Shown here piece by piece: positions 15,213 to 22,714 of a stretch of 34,517 nucleotides of DNA. The notes under the pieces are model-generated. The model did not search any database. It was not told where the DNA came from and saw nothing but the letters and a program-made list of their open reading frames with translations. This stretch comes from Actinomycetota bacterium (GTDB taxonomy: Bacteria; Actinomycetota; Acidimicrobiia; IMCC26256; PALSA-610): contig PLBO01000151.1 in the NCBI GenBank assembly GCA_003134555.1, positions 253,618-288,134 on the forward strand, read 5' to 3'. Position numbers and translations under genes: made by a program. Within the stretch, counting starts at the first letter, position 1; the number at the start of each line of letters is the position of its first letter.

Positions 15213-15875
15213 TCAGTCGGGCTCGGGCGGAGCCAGAGTGCTCGGACCGACGTGGCGGTCGAGCCATCGGTTCACCGGCGCGGCGTCGCGCCACGCCGTG
15301 ACGATGCGTTCCGAAGCAGCCTTGGTGTGCAGCCAGCGGGGCGCGTCGAACACGCGACCCACGTGCATGCCCTTCATGCGTAACAACTCGGCGCGCGGAT
15401 GGTCGGGATCGATTCCCCGAGGAACGCGCTTCAGTGCTTCGCGTGCCGCGACCTCGTACTTCTTCTTGCGCAGCGCGTCGACCGCGGCTGCGAGCTTCGG
15501 CCCGGTTCGCGTGTCGACCACCGCGTCGCGGAATCGCTGCAGCTGGTCGCTCGCCAACATGTAGTACCCGCTGCCGGCGTACAACCCCTCGGCCGAGATC
15601 TGTACGTAGTACGCGGCGCCGCCTTCGCCTTCGGTCACCGCGGCCGCGGCGGTTTTGTACGGAGATTTGTCCTTGGAGAAACGCGTGTCGCGGTTGGGCC
15701 GGAACAAGTGCAGCGGTCCGAACTCCTTGCCGATCAGCGCCGACAGCTCGCGGAATGGCGCCTTGACGCACTCGTCGTAGGTCATGCGGTGCGCATGCCA
15801 ATACGCCTTCGAGTTGTCGGCCTCCAGGCCGACGTAGAACTCGAGCGCGGCGTCCGGCCAGCCCTTGAACGTCAC
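15213..15875 (-). CDS. DUF2461 family protein
   Basis: A 220-residue protein matching the DUF2461 (TIGR02453) family: N-terminal A-L-E-F-Y-V-G-L-E-A-D-N-S-K-A-Y-W-H-A-H-R, central F-R-P-N-R-D-T-R-F-S-K-D-K-S-P-Y-K-T, and Y-Y-V-Q-I-S-A-E-G-L-Y-A-G-S-G-Y-Y. The family is common in bacteria and has no known activity. The start is ATG at 15875. It sits 34 bp after the LigD polymerase gene on the same strand, so may be read with it. Confidence 0.88.
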   Translation of the reverse strand: MTFKGWPDAALEFYVGLEADNSKAYWHAHRMTYDECVKAPFRELSALIGKEFGPLHLFRPNRDTRFSKDKSPYKTAAAAVTEGEGGAAYYVQISAEGLYAGSGYYMLASDQLQRFRDAVVDTRTGPKLAAAVDALRKKKYEVAAREALKRVPRGIDPDHPRAELLRMKGMHVGRVFDAPRWLHTKAASERIVTAWRDAAPVNRWLDRHVGPSTLAPPEPD

Positions 15876-15909
15876 GCTCGGAGCCTACGCGGGTGTCCCT
15901 GAGCGGGTG

Positions 15910-16932
15910 TCACGTGTCCTTCTTGCGGGCGCGACTGGGCGCGACCCGCGGCGGCTCGCCCGGCATCTTCGGGTAGACGGGCGGCCACGGGGCGTCCTGG
16001 AGCCCGCCCGCGAGATCGCGCTCCGACATCGCCAGCAACGGCTCGATCGACTGCGGCTCCAATGGCATGTCGGCCCACGGGTCGCCGAGCTCTTCCACGC
16101 GAGCCGGCACGGTCGCGATCGTCTGCGCATCGGGGTCGATCGTGTCGAGCTCGCTCCAGGCGAACGGCGTCGACACCTGCCCGCCTTCACGTGCGCGCAC
16201 ACACCAGGCGCCGAACACCGTCTTGTGGGGCGCGTTCTGGTTGAAGTCGACGAAGATCCGCTCGCCGCGCTCTTCCTTCCACCACGCGTCGGTGATGAGC
16301 GCGGGATTTCGCCGCGCGAGCTCGCGCGCCACCGCGACCGCGGCGGCGCGCACCTGGATGGGATCCCAGCGCGGGAGGAGTCGCACGTACACGTGGATGC
16401 CGCGGTTGCCCGTGGTCTTCGGGCGCCCGACGATTCCGAGCTCGTCGAACAACGCCCGGACGTCGGCGGCCGCGGCGCGAGCCTCGTCGAAGGTGGTGCC
16501 CGGTTGCGGATCGAGATCGATGCGCAGCTCGTCGGCGTGCTCGGGATCTGCCGCGTGCGCGGGCCACACGTGGAACCCGAGACATCCGAGGTTCACCGCC
16601 CACGCGATGTGTGCGAGGTCGGCGGCGACGAGCGCACGTGACGTCGTGCCGTTCGGGGTGCTGACGATCGTCGTCTCGAGCCATTCGGGCGCGTTGTCGG
16701 GCACGCGCTTTTGAAAGAACGACGAGCCGGTCGCCCCGTGGGGGTACCGCTGCATGAGCACGGGTCGGCCGCCCATCGCGCGCATGATCGGCTCGGCGAC
16801 CGCGAGGTAGTAGCGCACGAGGTCGAGCTTGGTCTCGCCGCGCTCCGGGAACAGCACCTTGCCCGGGCTCGTGACGCGTACCGGATGCCCGTCGATCTCG
16901 AGCTCGATCGCGTCGTCGTCGCCCTTCGCCAC
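15910..16932 (-). CDS. LigD-type polymerase/primase domain protein (NHEJ)
   Basis: A 340-residue stand-alone polymerase of the LigD PolDom/AEP primase type. Visible are Y-P-H-G (63-66), S-F-F-Q-K (71-75), G-F-H-V-W (119-123), the metal-binding D139-x-D141 in R-I-D-L-D-P, and G-N-R-G-I-H-V-Y-V. These enzymes fill gaps with ribonucleotides at double-strand breaks during Ku-dependent end joining. The ATP-ligase and nuclease domains of full LigD are absent, and no Ku gene is in the window. The GTG start lies 8 nt after a TATCGT -10 box (minus strand), so the mRNA is probably leaderless. It is divergent from the nucleotidyltransferase module with only 44 bp between starts. Confidence 0.92.
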   Translation of the reverse strand: MAKGDDDAIELEIDGHPVRVTSPGKVLFPERGETKLDLVRYYLAVAEPIMRAMGGRPVLMQRYPHGATGSSFFQKRVPDNAPEWLETTIVSTPNGTTSRALVAADLAHIAWAVNLGCLGFHVWPAHAADPEHADELRIDLDPQPGTTFDEARAAAADVRALFDELGIVGRPKTTGNRGIHVYVRLLPRWDPIQVRAAAVAVARELARRNPALITDAWWKEERGERIFVDFNQNAPHKTVFGAWCVRAREGGQVSTPFAWSELDTIDPDAQTIATVPARVEELGDPWADMPLEPQSIEPLLAMSERDLAGGLQDAPWPPVYPKMPGEPPRVAPSRARKKDT

Positions 16933-16940
16933 GGGGTTGG

Positions 16941-16946
16941 ACGATA
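16941..16946 (-). promoter_or_regulatory. -10 box for leaderless LigD-polymerase mRNA
   Basis: TATCGT on the minus strand, 8 nt before the GTG at 16932, fits the actinobacterial TAnnnT leaderless pattern. The inverted repeat at 16957-16978 lies where its -35 region would be. Confidence 0.45.
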
Positions 16947-16956
16947 TCGCCCCTGA

Positions 16957-16978
16957 ATAGTGGTAATATGCCCACTAT
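16957..16978. promoter_or_regulatory. Inverted-repeat operator with embedded -10 box
   Basis: ATAGTGG (16957-16963) and CCACTAT (16972-16978) are perfect 7-bp inverted arms 8 bp apart. Between them lies TAATAT (16964-16969), exactly 7 nt before the ATG at 16977, a typical leaderless -10 box. A further TAGTGG lies just inside the gene. A protein on the repeat would block the promoter, as expected for self-regulated toxin-antitoxin operons. Confidence 0.6.
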
Positions 16979-17483
16979 GGCGTACGTAGTGGCTCGTCCC
17001 GCCAATCGGCCCGACGGTCGGGGAGCGTCGAGATACGAGATTCGAGAATCCGTGAGCACTCCGGCCGGCCCGCGAGCGCGAACGCTTGCGACTTTTCGGG
17101 TCCTGACTGCGAACGTGATCGCAGAAGCGGCCGGCCGGGCTCGCCGACCATTCGACGCCGGAAAAGTCCGGGCCCGAGCCGCCGCGCTCGGCGCACCACA
17201 GCGCTCGAACGATGCGGCCGCGAGCGCGACCGCACTCCTCACGCAGCTCCGCAACGGTGAGCCCTTGCCGCCGGCGCTCGTCACGGAACTTCGGCGCGCC
17301 CTGCCCCGGAGGAAGCCCGAGTTGCCCGACAGCTTGGAGTCGGCCGTCGAGTGGATTGGCGTCGACGATGCCACGAGGGGTCGGGCATTGCGCGATCTCC
17401 TCGACGTCGCGAGCCGCATTCCGTCGCGACCGCGTCCGCCTACCTCATCGTTTCCTCGTGTGTCTTCGAGCGGGCGCCGATGA
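16977..17483 (+). CDS. Unknown basic helical protein, putative antitoxin/regulator partner of the nucleotidyltransferase
   Basis: A 168-residue Arg/Ala-rich protein. The N-terminal part has R-Y-E-I-R-E-S (19-25) and G-P-R-A-R-T-L-A-T-F-R-V-L-T (31-44), a pattern I loosely associate with the DNA-binding ends of actinobacterial proteins; the rest is predicted helices and a Pro/Ser-rich tail. I cannot name its family. I choose the ATG at 16977 over the ATG at 16968 because the TAATAT box lies 7 nt before it, leaving a leaderless mRNA. Its stop TGA overlaps the ATG of the nucleotidyltransferase (ATGA). The pairing, overlap and operator suggest an antitoxin or regulator, but this is inference. Confidence 0.65.
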   Translation: MAYVVARPANRPDGRGASRYEIRESVSTPAGPRARTLATFRVLTANVIAEAAGRARRPFDAGKVRARAAALGAPQRSNDAAASATALLTQLRNGEPLPPALVTELRRALPRRKPELPDSLESAVEWIGVDDATRGRALRDLLDVASRIPSRPRPPTSSFPRVSSSGRR

Positions 17484-18052
17484 CTGCGCCGGAGCCATCG
17501 CTGAGCGAAAAGATCAGCGCATTGTCTCGAGTGCTCGAGGCATCCGACGTGCCGTTCGCCTTCGGTGGTGCTCTGGCGCTCGCTTACTACGCAGAGCCCC
17601 GCGCGACCGTCGATGTCGACGTGAACGTATTTGTCGCGCCCGCAGAGGTAGACCGCGTGGCCGAGGTTCTCGGCTCGCTCGGTATTCGCACCTCCGCGGC
17701 CGACCGGCGCCTCGTTCTACGTGACGGTCAAGTTCGCCTGCATTGGGGGCTCACACCCGTCGATCTCTTCTTCGCGTACGACGCATTCCACTATCACGCG
17801 GCGCAGCGAGTTCGGCAGGTCCCATTCGGCAGTGAAACGATCCTCGTCCTTGCGCCGGAAGACCTCCTCGTCTGCAAGGTGGTCTTCAATCGGCGCAAGG
17901 ACTGGATCGACATCGAGCAGATGTTGCTGCTGACCGCCGGGACCCTCGATCTCGACGACGTCCGGCGCTGGATCGTTGCGATCGTCGGCGCGGACGACAA
18001 TCGCTGTCACCGCTTCGAACGCGCCGTCCGAGAGGTGCTCGGCGATCAGTAA
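17480..18052 (+). CDS. AbiEii-like nucleotidyltransferase-fold protein (putative toxin)
   Basis: A 190-residue nucleotidyltransferase-fold protein. Motifs are G29-G-A-L-A-L-A-Y-Y (nucleotide-binding turn), R41-A-T-V-D45-V-D47-V (metal pair), a third acidic residue D95 in L-T-P-V-D-L-F-F, and the late A-P-E-D-L-L-V-C-K ... R-R-K-D-W-I-D helix. This matches AbiEii/DUF6036-type proteins, some of which act as toxins that add nucleotides to tRNA or protein. Translation starts inside the stop of the upstream gene. It ends directly against the convergent mycothiol-isomerase-like gene, with no gap. A housekeeping nucleotidyltransferase role cannot be excluded. A longer upstream frame to 17351 overlaps the first gene and is not used. 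Confidence 0.8.
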   Translation: MTAPEPSLSEKISALSRVLEASDVPFAFGGALALAYYAEPRATVDVDVNVFVAPAEVDRVAEVLGSLGIRTSAADRRLVLRDGQVRLHWGLTPVDLFFAYDAFHYHAAQRVRQVPFGSETILVLAPEDLLVCKVVFNRRKDWIDIEQMLLLTAGTLDLDDVRRWIVAIVGADDNRCHRFERAVREVLGDQ

Positions 18053-18706
18053 TTAGTAGATGTTGACGTCGGGATCGAGGCCGATGGTCGAGGCGTCCGC
18101 GCGGCCGGTCGCCACGAGTGCGAACTGCAACGCGTCGCCGGTGATCTCCGGCCCGCCGCCGCTCACGTCGTGGCGGCCGACTTCGTCGAGCGCCAGCGTC
18201 GCCGGACCCCAGTTCTTCGCGGTGAGCCGACCCGCGAGATACGCGATCGTCGCGTCGAGACCCGGGCCTCGCTCGGACGTGCGACCGATCGCGGCGCGGA
18301 TGTCGTCGGCGTGGACGTAGGTGTCGTACCAAAGCGTCAGTACACCCTCGCCGAGCGTGAGGTCGGGAACGCCGCTCGGCCCGTTCCACACGTCGTCGTC
18401 GATCGCGTCGAGCAACGCGCGCAGTGTCGCGGTCGCAGCCCGCAGGCGCGCCGCGGCACCGGCGGGCGACTCGTGACGGACCGAAGCCGCCTCTTCTTCG
18501 GAGTTGCGGCTTCCGGGCACCCCGGCGGCCGTGTCTTCGGCGAGGCCGATGACGTGGCCGGCTGTGTCGCGGGCCTGCCAGCCGATGCATCGGGTGGCGG
18601 CGTTCCATTCGTTTTCGTTCAAGCCTGCGACCAGATCGGCGAAGGCTTCGTATTCGGTCAGGCATCCGTCGGATACGTGCGTGCGGGAGAGCATCGTTGT
18701 CGTCAT
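18053..18706 (-). CDS. Mycothiol-dependent maleylpyruvate isomerase N-domain (DinB-like) protein
   Basis: A 217-residue DinB-like four-helix protein of the MDMPI_N/TIGR03083-TIGR03086 type. The N-terminal half shows C-I-G-W-Q-A-R-D-T-A-G-H-V-I-G, where the His is the usual metal ligand position, followed by a pair of later helices with W-Y-D-T-Y-V-H-A-D-D-I-R. Members bind mycothiol or related thiols; most substrates are unknown. I start at ATG 18706 (M-T-T-T-M); a longer frame to 18814 overlaps the divergent gene and is rejected. The divergent XRE regulator gene starts 86 bp away, which suggests that it controls this gene. Confidence 0.8.
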   Translation of the reverse strand: MTTTMLSRTHVSDGCLTEYEAFADLVAGLNENEWNAATRCIGWQARDTAGHVIGLAEDTAAGVPGSRNSEEEAASVRHESPAGAAARLRAATATLRALLDAIDDDVWNGPSGVPDLTLGEGVLTLWYDTYVHADDIRAAIGRTSERGPGLDATIAYLAGRLTAKNWGPATLALDEVGRHDVSGGGPEITGDALQFALVATGRADASTIGLDPDVNIY

Positions 18707-18779
18707 GGTGCGAGTGTGAGCGGCCGTGCGACGCGCGTCGATTCCCTCCGAGGTAATGGCCTTGGCGCGCGCCCGTCGG

Positions 18780-18785
18780 TACGGT
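18780..18785 (+). promoter_or_regulatory. -10 box for a leaderless XRE regulator mRNA
   Basis: TACGGT, 7 nt before the ATG at 18793, fits the TAnnnT-N7-start pattern and decides between this ATG and the in-frame GTG at 18784. Confidence 0.45.
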
Positions 18786-18792
18786 GATCCCG

Positions 18793-19614
18793 ATGCTCGA
18801 TTCATCTTCAACATCGGCCGCGGCGCCGGCGGGACAGCTGCTGCGCGACTGGCGCGTCCGCCGCCGGATGAGCCAACTCGAGCTGGCCTCGACCGCCGGC
18901 ATCTCGGCCCGTCACCTGAGCTTCGTCGAGACCGGTCGCTCGCGGCCGAGCCGGGCGATGCTGTTGCGTCTCGCGGAGAACCTCGACGTCCCGCTGCGCG
19001 AACGCAATCCGTTGCTCATCGCCGGCGGATACGCGCCCACCTATCACGCCACCGATTTCGATGCGCCGGAGATGCAGTCGGTGCGCGACGCGGTCGAGCG
19101 CATCCTGGCGGCGCACGAGCCGTATCCGGCGATCCTCGTCGATCGCCGGTGGCAGCTGGTCAGTGCGAACCGCGCCGCGACGGTGCTCGTCGACGGCGTC
19201 GCGCCCGAGCTCCTGGCGCCGACCTGCAACGTCTTGCGCGCGAGCCTGCATCCGGAAGGTCTCGCGCCGCGCATCGAAAACCTCGCACAGTGGGGTGCGC
19301 ACATCGTCGACAATCTCCGACGACAGATCGCGGTCACCGGTGACGACGAACTGCGCGAGCTCGAACGCGAACTGGTCGGTTACGCGGACGACATGGGTGT
19401 CGCGTTGCCACCTTCGGTCGAGGCGCCGCGCGCGATCGCGATGCCCATGCGGCTGCGGACCGACGGAGGCGTGCTGGCTCTCATGACGATGATCGCCACG
19501 TTCGGTACCGCGCTTGATATCACACTCGCGGAGCTGTCGCTAGAGACATTCTTGCCGGCCGATGCCGCGACCGCTTCCGCGCTCTTCGCGCGCATGGAGA
19601 CTGTCACTGCGTGA
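18793..19614 (+). CDS. XRE-family regulator with MmyB-like ligand-binding domain
   Basis: A 273-residue regulator. Residues about 14-70 form the helix-turn-helix (R-R-R-M-S-Q-L-E-L-A-S-T-A-G-I-S-A-R-H-L); the rest is an MmyB-type ligand pocket, with Y-P-A-I-L-V-D-R-R-W-Q-L-V-S-A-N-R-A and a later F-G-T-A-L-D-I-T-L-A-E-L-S-L-E-T-F. In Streptomyces, relatives act on antibiotic or lipid-responsive genes; the ligand here is unknown. The divergent mycothiol-isomerase-like gene is the natural target. Start as above. Confidence 0.88.
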   Translation: MLDSSSTSAAAPAGQLLRDWRVRRRMSQLELASTAGISARHLSFVETGRSRPSRAMLLRLAENLDVPLRERNPLLIAGGYAPTYHATDFDAPEMQSVRDAVERILAAHEPYPAILVDRRWQLVSANRAATVLVDGVAPELLAPTCNVLRASLHPEGLAPRIENLAQWGAHIVDNLRRQIAVTGDDELRELERELVGYADDMGVALPPSVEAPRAIAMPMRLRTDGGVLALMTMIATFGTALDITLAELSLETFLPADAATASALFARMETVTA

Positions 19615-19688
19615 CCGTTTGACCCCCTGGTCCGGACCCGTTGTCGCCGGTACGCTTGTGGCTCTGCGGCGGCGGGTAAGGGGGCCTC

Positions 19689-19979
19689 ATGGCTTTGCAG
19701 ACCGATCTCCCGACGATCCAACCGTTGATCGAATCTTCGATCGAGTCCGTTCCCGACACACGTGCGCGGTGTCTGTGCCGGTTCGACGACGGTGCGGTGT
19801 TCGCGTATGCCGAGCGAGGACACGAATTCGTTCGCGCGAGCGACCGCGAACTTTGGGCCGTCGAGCGTGACGACGCGCTCGTGTCGGTGCGTTCCGGTCT
19901 CGTGCTCGCGTACCGGCGCGGCCGCGTGTACTTCGCGCAGGAGAACGGCGAGCCGGTGTACTACGAGCGCGCGGTCTGA
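19689..19979 (+). CDS. Small protein of unknown function
   Basis: A 96-residue protein that I do not recognise. It has a compact, mostly beta look (C-R-F-D-D-G-A-V-F-A-Y, V-S-V-R-S-G-L-V-L-A-Y, G-R-V-Y-F-A) and no signal or membrane part. The ATG follows an AAGGGGG ribosome site. A TACGCT box (19651-19656) upstream may be its -10. The end overlaps the convergent TetR gene by 19 bp. Codon use is like its neighbours. Confidence 0.65.
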   Translation: MALQTDLPTIQPLIESSIESVPDTRARCLCRFDDGAVFAYAERGHEFVRASDRELWAVERDDALVSVRSGLVLAYRRGRVYFAQENGEPVYYERAV

Positions 19980-20578
19980 CGAACTCCGGCGCGCGGCGAA
20001 TCCGGGTCGAGCAGGAAAGCGATCGCATCCGCCAGGTCGTCGGAAACAGCCGTGATCGATATCCGGCCTGCGATCCACGATCGCAGGCGCGCCGCGAGAA
20101 CGGCGTCGATCACCCCGACGACGCGCTGCGCGGTGTCGCGGTCGACATCTTGGATCGCTTCGAGGTAGATGTCGTTGGTCGTCTGGGCGAGGCGGGCGAG
20201 GATCTCGGTGGCGAATGGGTCGGCCGACGTCTCGAGCGTCGCGACGAGCCGCGCCAACGAGGGTTGCCGCTGGAAGGCTCGGACCGATCGGTTGATCACC
20301 TGCGTGAGGCGCTGTGTGTCGGTCGGACCACGCAGGGGATTTCGGGAGATGTTCGTGCGCAACGTCCCGGCCCACCGGACGAGGACCTCGGCGAAGAGGT
20401 GCTCCTTCGACGAGAAGTAGTGGTAGAGCGTGCCCAGCGCGACGCTTGCTTCCTCGGCGACGTCCTTGACCTGGATCTTGTCGTAGTCGCGCTCGGCCAG
20501 CAGCGCGAGGCCGGCCTCGACGATGCGGTCGCGGCGGGCTTGTTGAGCGTGGGTAAGAGACGACTTGGCTTCGGGCAT
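19961..20578 (-). CDS. TetR-family regulator (of the adjacent amidohydrolase)
   Basis: A 205-residue TetR protein. The DNA-binding helices lie at residues 15-60 (R-D-R-I-V-E-A-G ... V-K-D-V-A-E-E-A-S-V-A-L-G-T-L-Y-H-Y-F-S-S-K-E-H-L), the rest is the ligand-binding helical body. The ATG lies 8 nt after a TATAGT -10 box, which abuts a perfect operator at 20592-20610, so the gene is probably autoregulated and leaderless. The divergent amidohydrolase starts 59 bp away and shares the operator, so it is a likely target. The effector is unknown. It overlaps the small convergent gene by 19 bp. Confidence 0.92.
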   Translation of the reverse strand: MPEAKSSLTHAQQARRDRIVEAGLALLAERDYDKIQVKDVAEEASVALGTLYHYFSSKEHLFAEVLVRWAGTLRTNISRNPLRGPTDTQRLTQVINRSVRAFQRQPSLARLVATLETSADPFATEILARLAQTTNDIYLEAIQDVDRDTAQRVVGVIDAVLAARLRSWIAGRISITAVSDDLADAIAFLLDPDSPRAGVRQTARS

Positions 20579-20586
20579 CGAATTTC

Positions 20587-20592
20587 ACTATA
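20587..20592 (-). promoter_or_regulatory. -10 box for the leaderless tetR mRNA
   Basis: TATAGT on the minus strand, 8 nt before the ATG at 20578, touching the operator. Confidence 0.55.
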
Positions 20593-20610
20593 CTAGAATC
20601 GAATTCTAGT
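20592..20610. promoter_or_regulatory. TetR operator between the divergent genes
   Basis: ACTAGAAT-CGA-ATTCTAGT is a perfect 8-bp inverted repeat with a 3-bp centre, AT-rich in a GC-rich setting. It overlaps the last base of the tetR -10 box and lies upstream of the amidohydrolase start, so one dimer could control both. Confidence 0.7.
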
Positions 20611-20627
20611 TACAGGCGCAAGCTTGC

Positions 20628-20633
20628 AGGAGG
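20628..20633 (+). promoter_or_regulatory. Ribosome binding site deciding the GTG start of the amidohydrolase
   Basis: A full AGGAGG four bases before the GTG at 20638, one of the strongest ribosome sites in the window. Confidence 0.75.
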
Positions 20634-20637
20634 ACTC

Positions 20638-21864
20638 GTGTCGTCAGCGACCGATCAGCACTACACGATCATCTCGTCCGACACGCACGCGGGCGGGAGT
20701 CACGCGCAGTACCGCGAGTTTCTCGAGTCGAAGTATCTCGACGACTTCGACGCCTGGCGCGCGAAGTACAAGAACCCGTTCAAGGACCTGGGCGACCAGC
20801 GTCGTTGGCGCAACTGGGACAACGACATGCGCAACGGCCAGCAAGATGCCGACGGCATCGTCGGCGAAGTCATCTTCCCGAACACCGTGCCGCCGTTCTT
20901 CCCGAGCTTCGTGTTGTTCGCGGCGCCGCCGACGCCGGATCAATACGAGCACCGGATCGCGGGCGTGCGCGCACACAACCGCTGGCTCGAAGACTTCTGC
21001 GGCCAGTTCCCCGAGCGTCGTGCCGGTATCGGCCAGATATTCGTGAACGACATCGACGACGCGATCGAAGACGTCAAGTGGATCAAGGAGCACGGATTGC
21101 GCGGCGGTGCGTTGCTGCCGTCGGTACCGCCCGACGCGACGTGGCTGAAGCCGCTGAACCATCCCGACTACGACCGGCTCTGGGCCGTCTGCGAAGACCT
21201 CGAGGTGCCGCTCAACTGTCACGGCGGCGTCGGCGGCCCGTCCTACCTGCCGCACCCTTCGTCCGCGCTGATCCAGATCACCGAGCTGGGTAACTACTCT
21301 CGGCGCCCGCTGATCTTCATGTTGCTATCGGGCGTTTTCGAGCGCTTCCCGAAGCTCAAATTCGTCATGACCGAGCAGGGTTGCGCGTGGATCCCGTCCT
21401 TTTTGTCTCAGATGGACGACGTGCTCAAGCGCGTGAAGAAGGACGGCGCGATCGGCGAGTTGCGCTTCAAGCCCGAGCACATCCTTCCGAAGTCGGCGAC
21501 CGAGTACTTCCAGCAGAACGTGTGGCTCGGAGTCAGCTTCCCCGGCCCCGCCGATGCGCGCGCGGCGAAGGACACGGTTGGGCTCGACAAGTTCATGTGG
21601 GGTTCCGATTACCCGCACGACGAGGGCACCTACCCGTTCTCGCGCGAGGCGTTGCGCCAGGTCTTCTCCGATTGGAGCCCGGCCGACATGCAACGCATCC
21701 TCACCGACAACGTCGCGAAGCTGTACGAATTCGACGTCGCGGCGTTGAAGCCGCTCGGGGACGAGTTCGGGCCGACCCGGGCCGAGCTCGCGCAACCGTT
21801 GCTCGAGCTGCCGGAGAGCCCGAACGAGGCGCTGCTGCGCGCGCGGGCGGTGCCCGCGGCCTGA
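20638..21864 (+). CDS. Amidohydrolase-family TIM-barrel metal-dependent hydrolase (COG2159)
   Basis: A 408-residue Amidohydro_2-family enzyme. The N-terminal metal site appears as S-S-D-T-H-A-G-G, the barrel continues with N-C-H-G-G-V-G-G (His ligand), a F-V-M-T-E-Q-G-C-A-W segment, and the late W-G-S-D-Y-P-H-D-E-G with its catalytic Asp. The family includes decarboxylases and hydratases such as ACMSD and 2-hydroxyacid or aromatic-ring lyases, so the reaction cannot be fixed. The GTG start is set by the AGGAGG. The tetR gene and shared operator suggest induction by a substrate or its product. Confidence 0.9.
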   Translation: MSSATDQHYTIISSDTHAGGSHAQYREFLESKYLDDFDAWRAKYKNPFKDLGDQRRWRNWDNDMRNGQQDADGIVGEVIFPNTVPPFFPSFVLFAAPPTPDQYEHRIAGVRAHNRWLEDFCGQFPERRAGIGQIFVNDIDDAIEDVKWIKEHGLRGGALLPSVPPDATWLKPLNHPDYDRLWAVCEDLEVPLNCHGGVGGPSYLPHPSSALIQITELGNYSRRPLIFMLLSGVFERFPKLKFVMTEQGCAWIPSFLSQMDDVLKRVKKDGAIGELRFKPEHILPKSATEYFQQNVWLGVSFPGPADARAAKDTVGLDKFMWGSDYPHDEGTYPFSREALRQVFSDWSPADMQRILTDNVAKLYEFDVAALKPLGDEFGPTRAELAQPLLELPESPNEALLRARAVPAA

Positions 21865-21879
21865 TCGCAAGCGGTCGAT

Positions 21880-22326
21880 CTACGGGTCGAGTGTGCGTTC
21901 GCGCTTCTCGATCTCGCGCTCACGCAAGGAGAGCTCGCGCTCACGCAGTTCCGTTTCGCGTCGGTCGAGCTCGGCCTTCTTGAGGCGCTGTTCGGCCTCC
22001 CAATCGTCGAGACGACGGTCGAGCTCCTCGGAGCGACGGTCGGTGATCTCGGGCGTCGCGCTGTAGCGCGGATGGTCCTCGTACGCGATCGGGCGGCGAG
22101 GCGCGGAGTAGTCGGTCGATCCCGGCTTCCAGCTTCCTTTCTCCGGTCGACCCAGCAGGAGCCAGGCGATCGACCCGATATCGGCGAGGACCAACACGAG
22201 GATCAGCCAGACGACCTTGGGCAGGTTCCGGCAGAGTTCCGCTTCCGTCGCGATGACGTCGAGGATCGCCCAGATCCAGAAGGCGAACAGGACCAGAAAT
22301 ACGACACCCTCGGCTTCGAACAGCAC
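21880..22326 (-). CDS. PLDc_N-domain membrane protein with charged coiled-coil tail
   Basis: A 148-residue membrane protein. The N-terminal 60 residues have two hydrophobic helices separated by a short loop, as in the PLDc_N domain ([19 protein letters not shown], then [16 protein letters not shown]). The tail is very charged, with Arg/Glu-rich heptad-like repeats predicted to form a coiled coil (about 95-148). PLDc_N is the N-terminal piece of cardiolipin synthases but is also found alone; function unknown. I choose the GTG at 22326; a TTG at 22395 would add 23 residues without a good ribosome site. Confidence 0.75.
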   Translation of the reverse strand: MLFEAEGVVFLVLFAFWIWAILDVIATEAELCRNLPKVVWLILVLVLADIGSIAWLLLGRPEKGSWKPGSTDYSAPRRPIAYEDHPRYSATPEITDRRSEELDRRLDDWEAEQRLKKAELDRRETELRERELSLREREIEKRERTLDP

Positions 22327-22459
22327 CGGCGCCCCCCGAGCGGTCTCCTGCACACTGCAAAGCGAGGCAAGGCTAGCGGTCGACGGGCCTTCCAATACAC
22401 TGCTCTACGGCGAGCCGGTCGAATTGGTCGGTCGGTCGCGTATCAGAAACGAGTATGTA

Positions 22460-22660
22460 GTGGCACAAGGTACGGTCAAGTTCTTCAATGCCGAAAAGGG
22501 TTACGGCTTCATCTCCCGCGAGCAAGGCGAAGACGTGTTCGTTCACTTCTCCGCAATTCAGGGTGACGGATACAAGACCCTCGACGAAGGCCAGCGCGTC
22601 GAGTTCGATGTCGCGCAGGGCCGCAAGGGCCAAGAGGCCCAGAACGTCCGAGTCATCTGA
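22460..22660 (+). CDS. csp: Cold-shock domain protein
   Basis: A 66-residue cold-shock protein of normal length. RNP1 is K-G-Y-G-F-I and RNP2 is V-F-V-H-F, both intact, so it should bind single-stranded RNA and DNA as a chaperone. The start is a GTG; there is no strong ribosome site close to it, and a TACACT box (22396-22401) about 58 nt upstream may be the -10, giving a leader of the kind common for csp genes. It is followed by a clean terminator. The gene is divergent from the PLDc_N gene. Confidence 0.95.
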   Translation: MAQGTVKFFNAEKGYGFISREQGEDVFVHFSAIQGDGYKTLDEGQRVEFDVAQGRKGQEAQNVRVI

Positions 22661-22678
22661 CGTCGAGTCACTTCGCGG

Positions 22679-22710
22679 GAGCCGCCGGTGCAAGATGCCG
22701 GCGGCTCTTT
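22679..22710 (+). terminator. Intrinsic terminator after csp
   Basis: GAGCCGCCGG and CCGGCGGCTC form a perfect 10-bp stem around a 9-nt loop, followed by TTT. It is placed 18 bp after the csp stop and before the convergent deacetylase end. Confidence 0.85.
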
Positions 22711-22714
22711 CGCG

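Noticed and set aside
13669-15564. A 631-codon open frame on the plus strand
   Set aside because: It is antisense to asnB (M-C-G-I-V-G start and S-G-G-L-D-S-S motif on the minus strand) and reads as Arg/Val/Asp-rich low-complexity protein, as expected for a shadow in GC-rich DNA.
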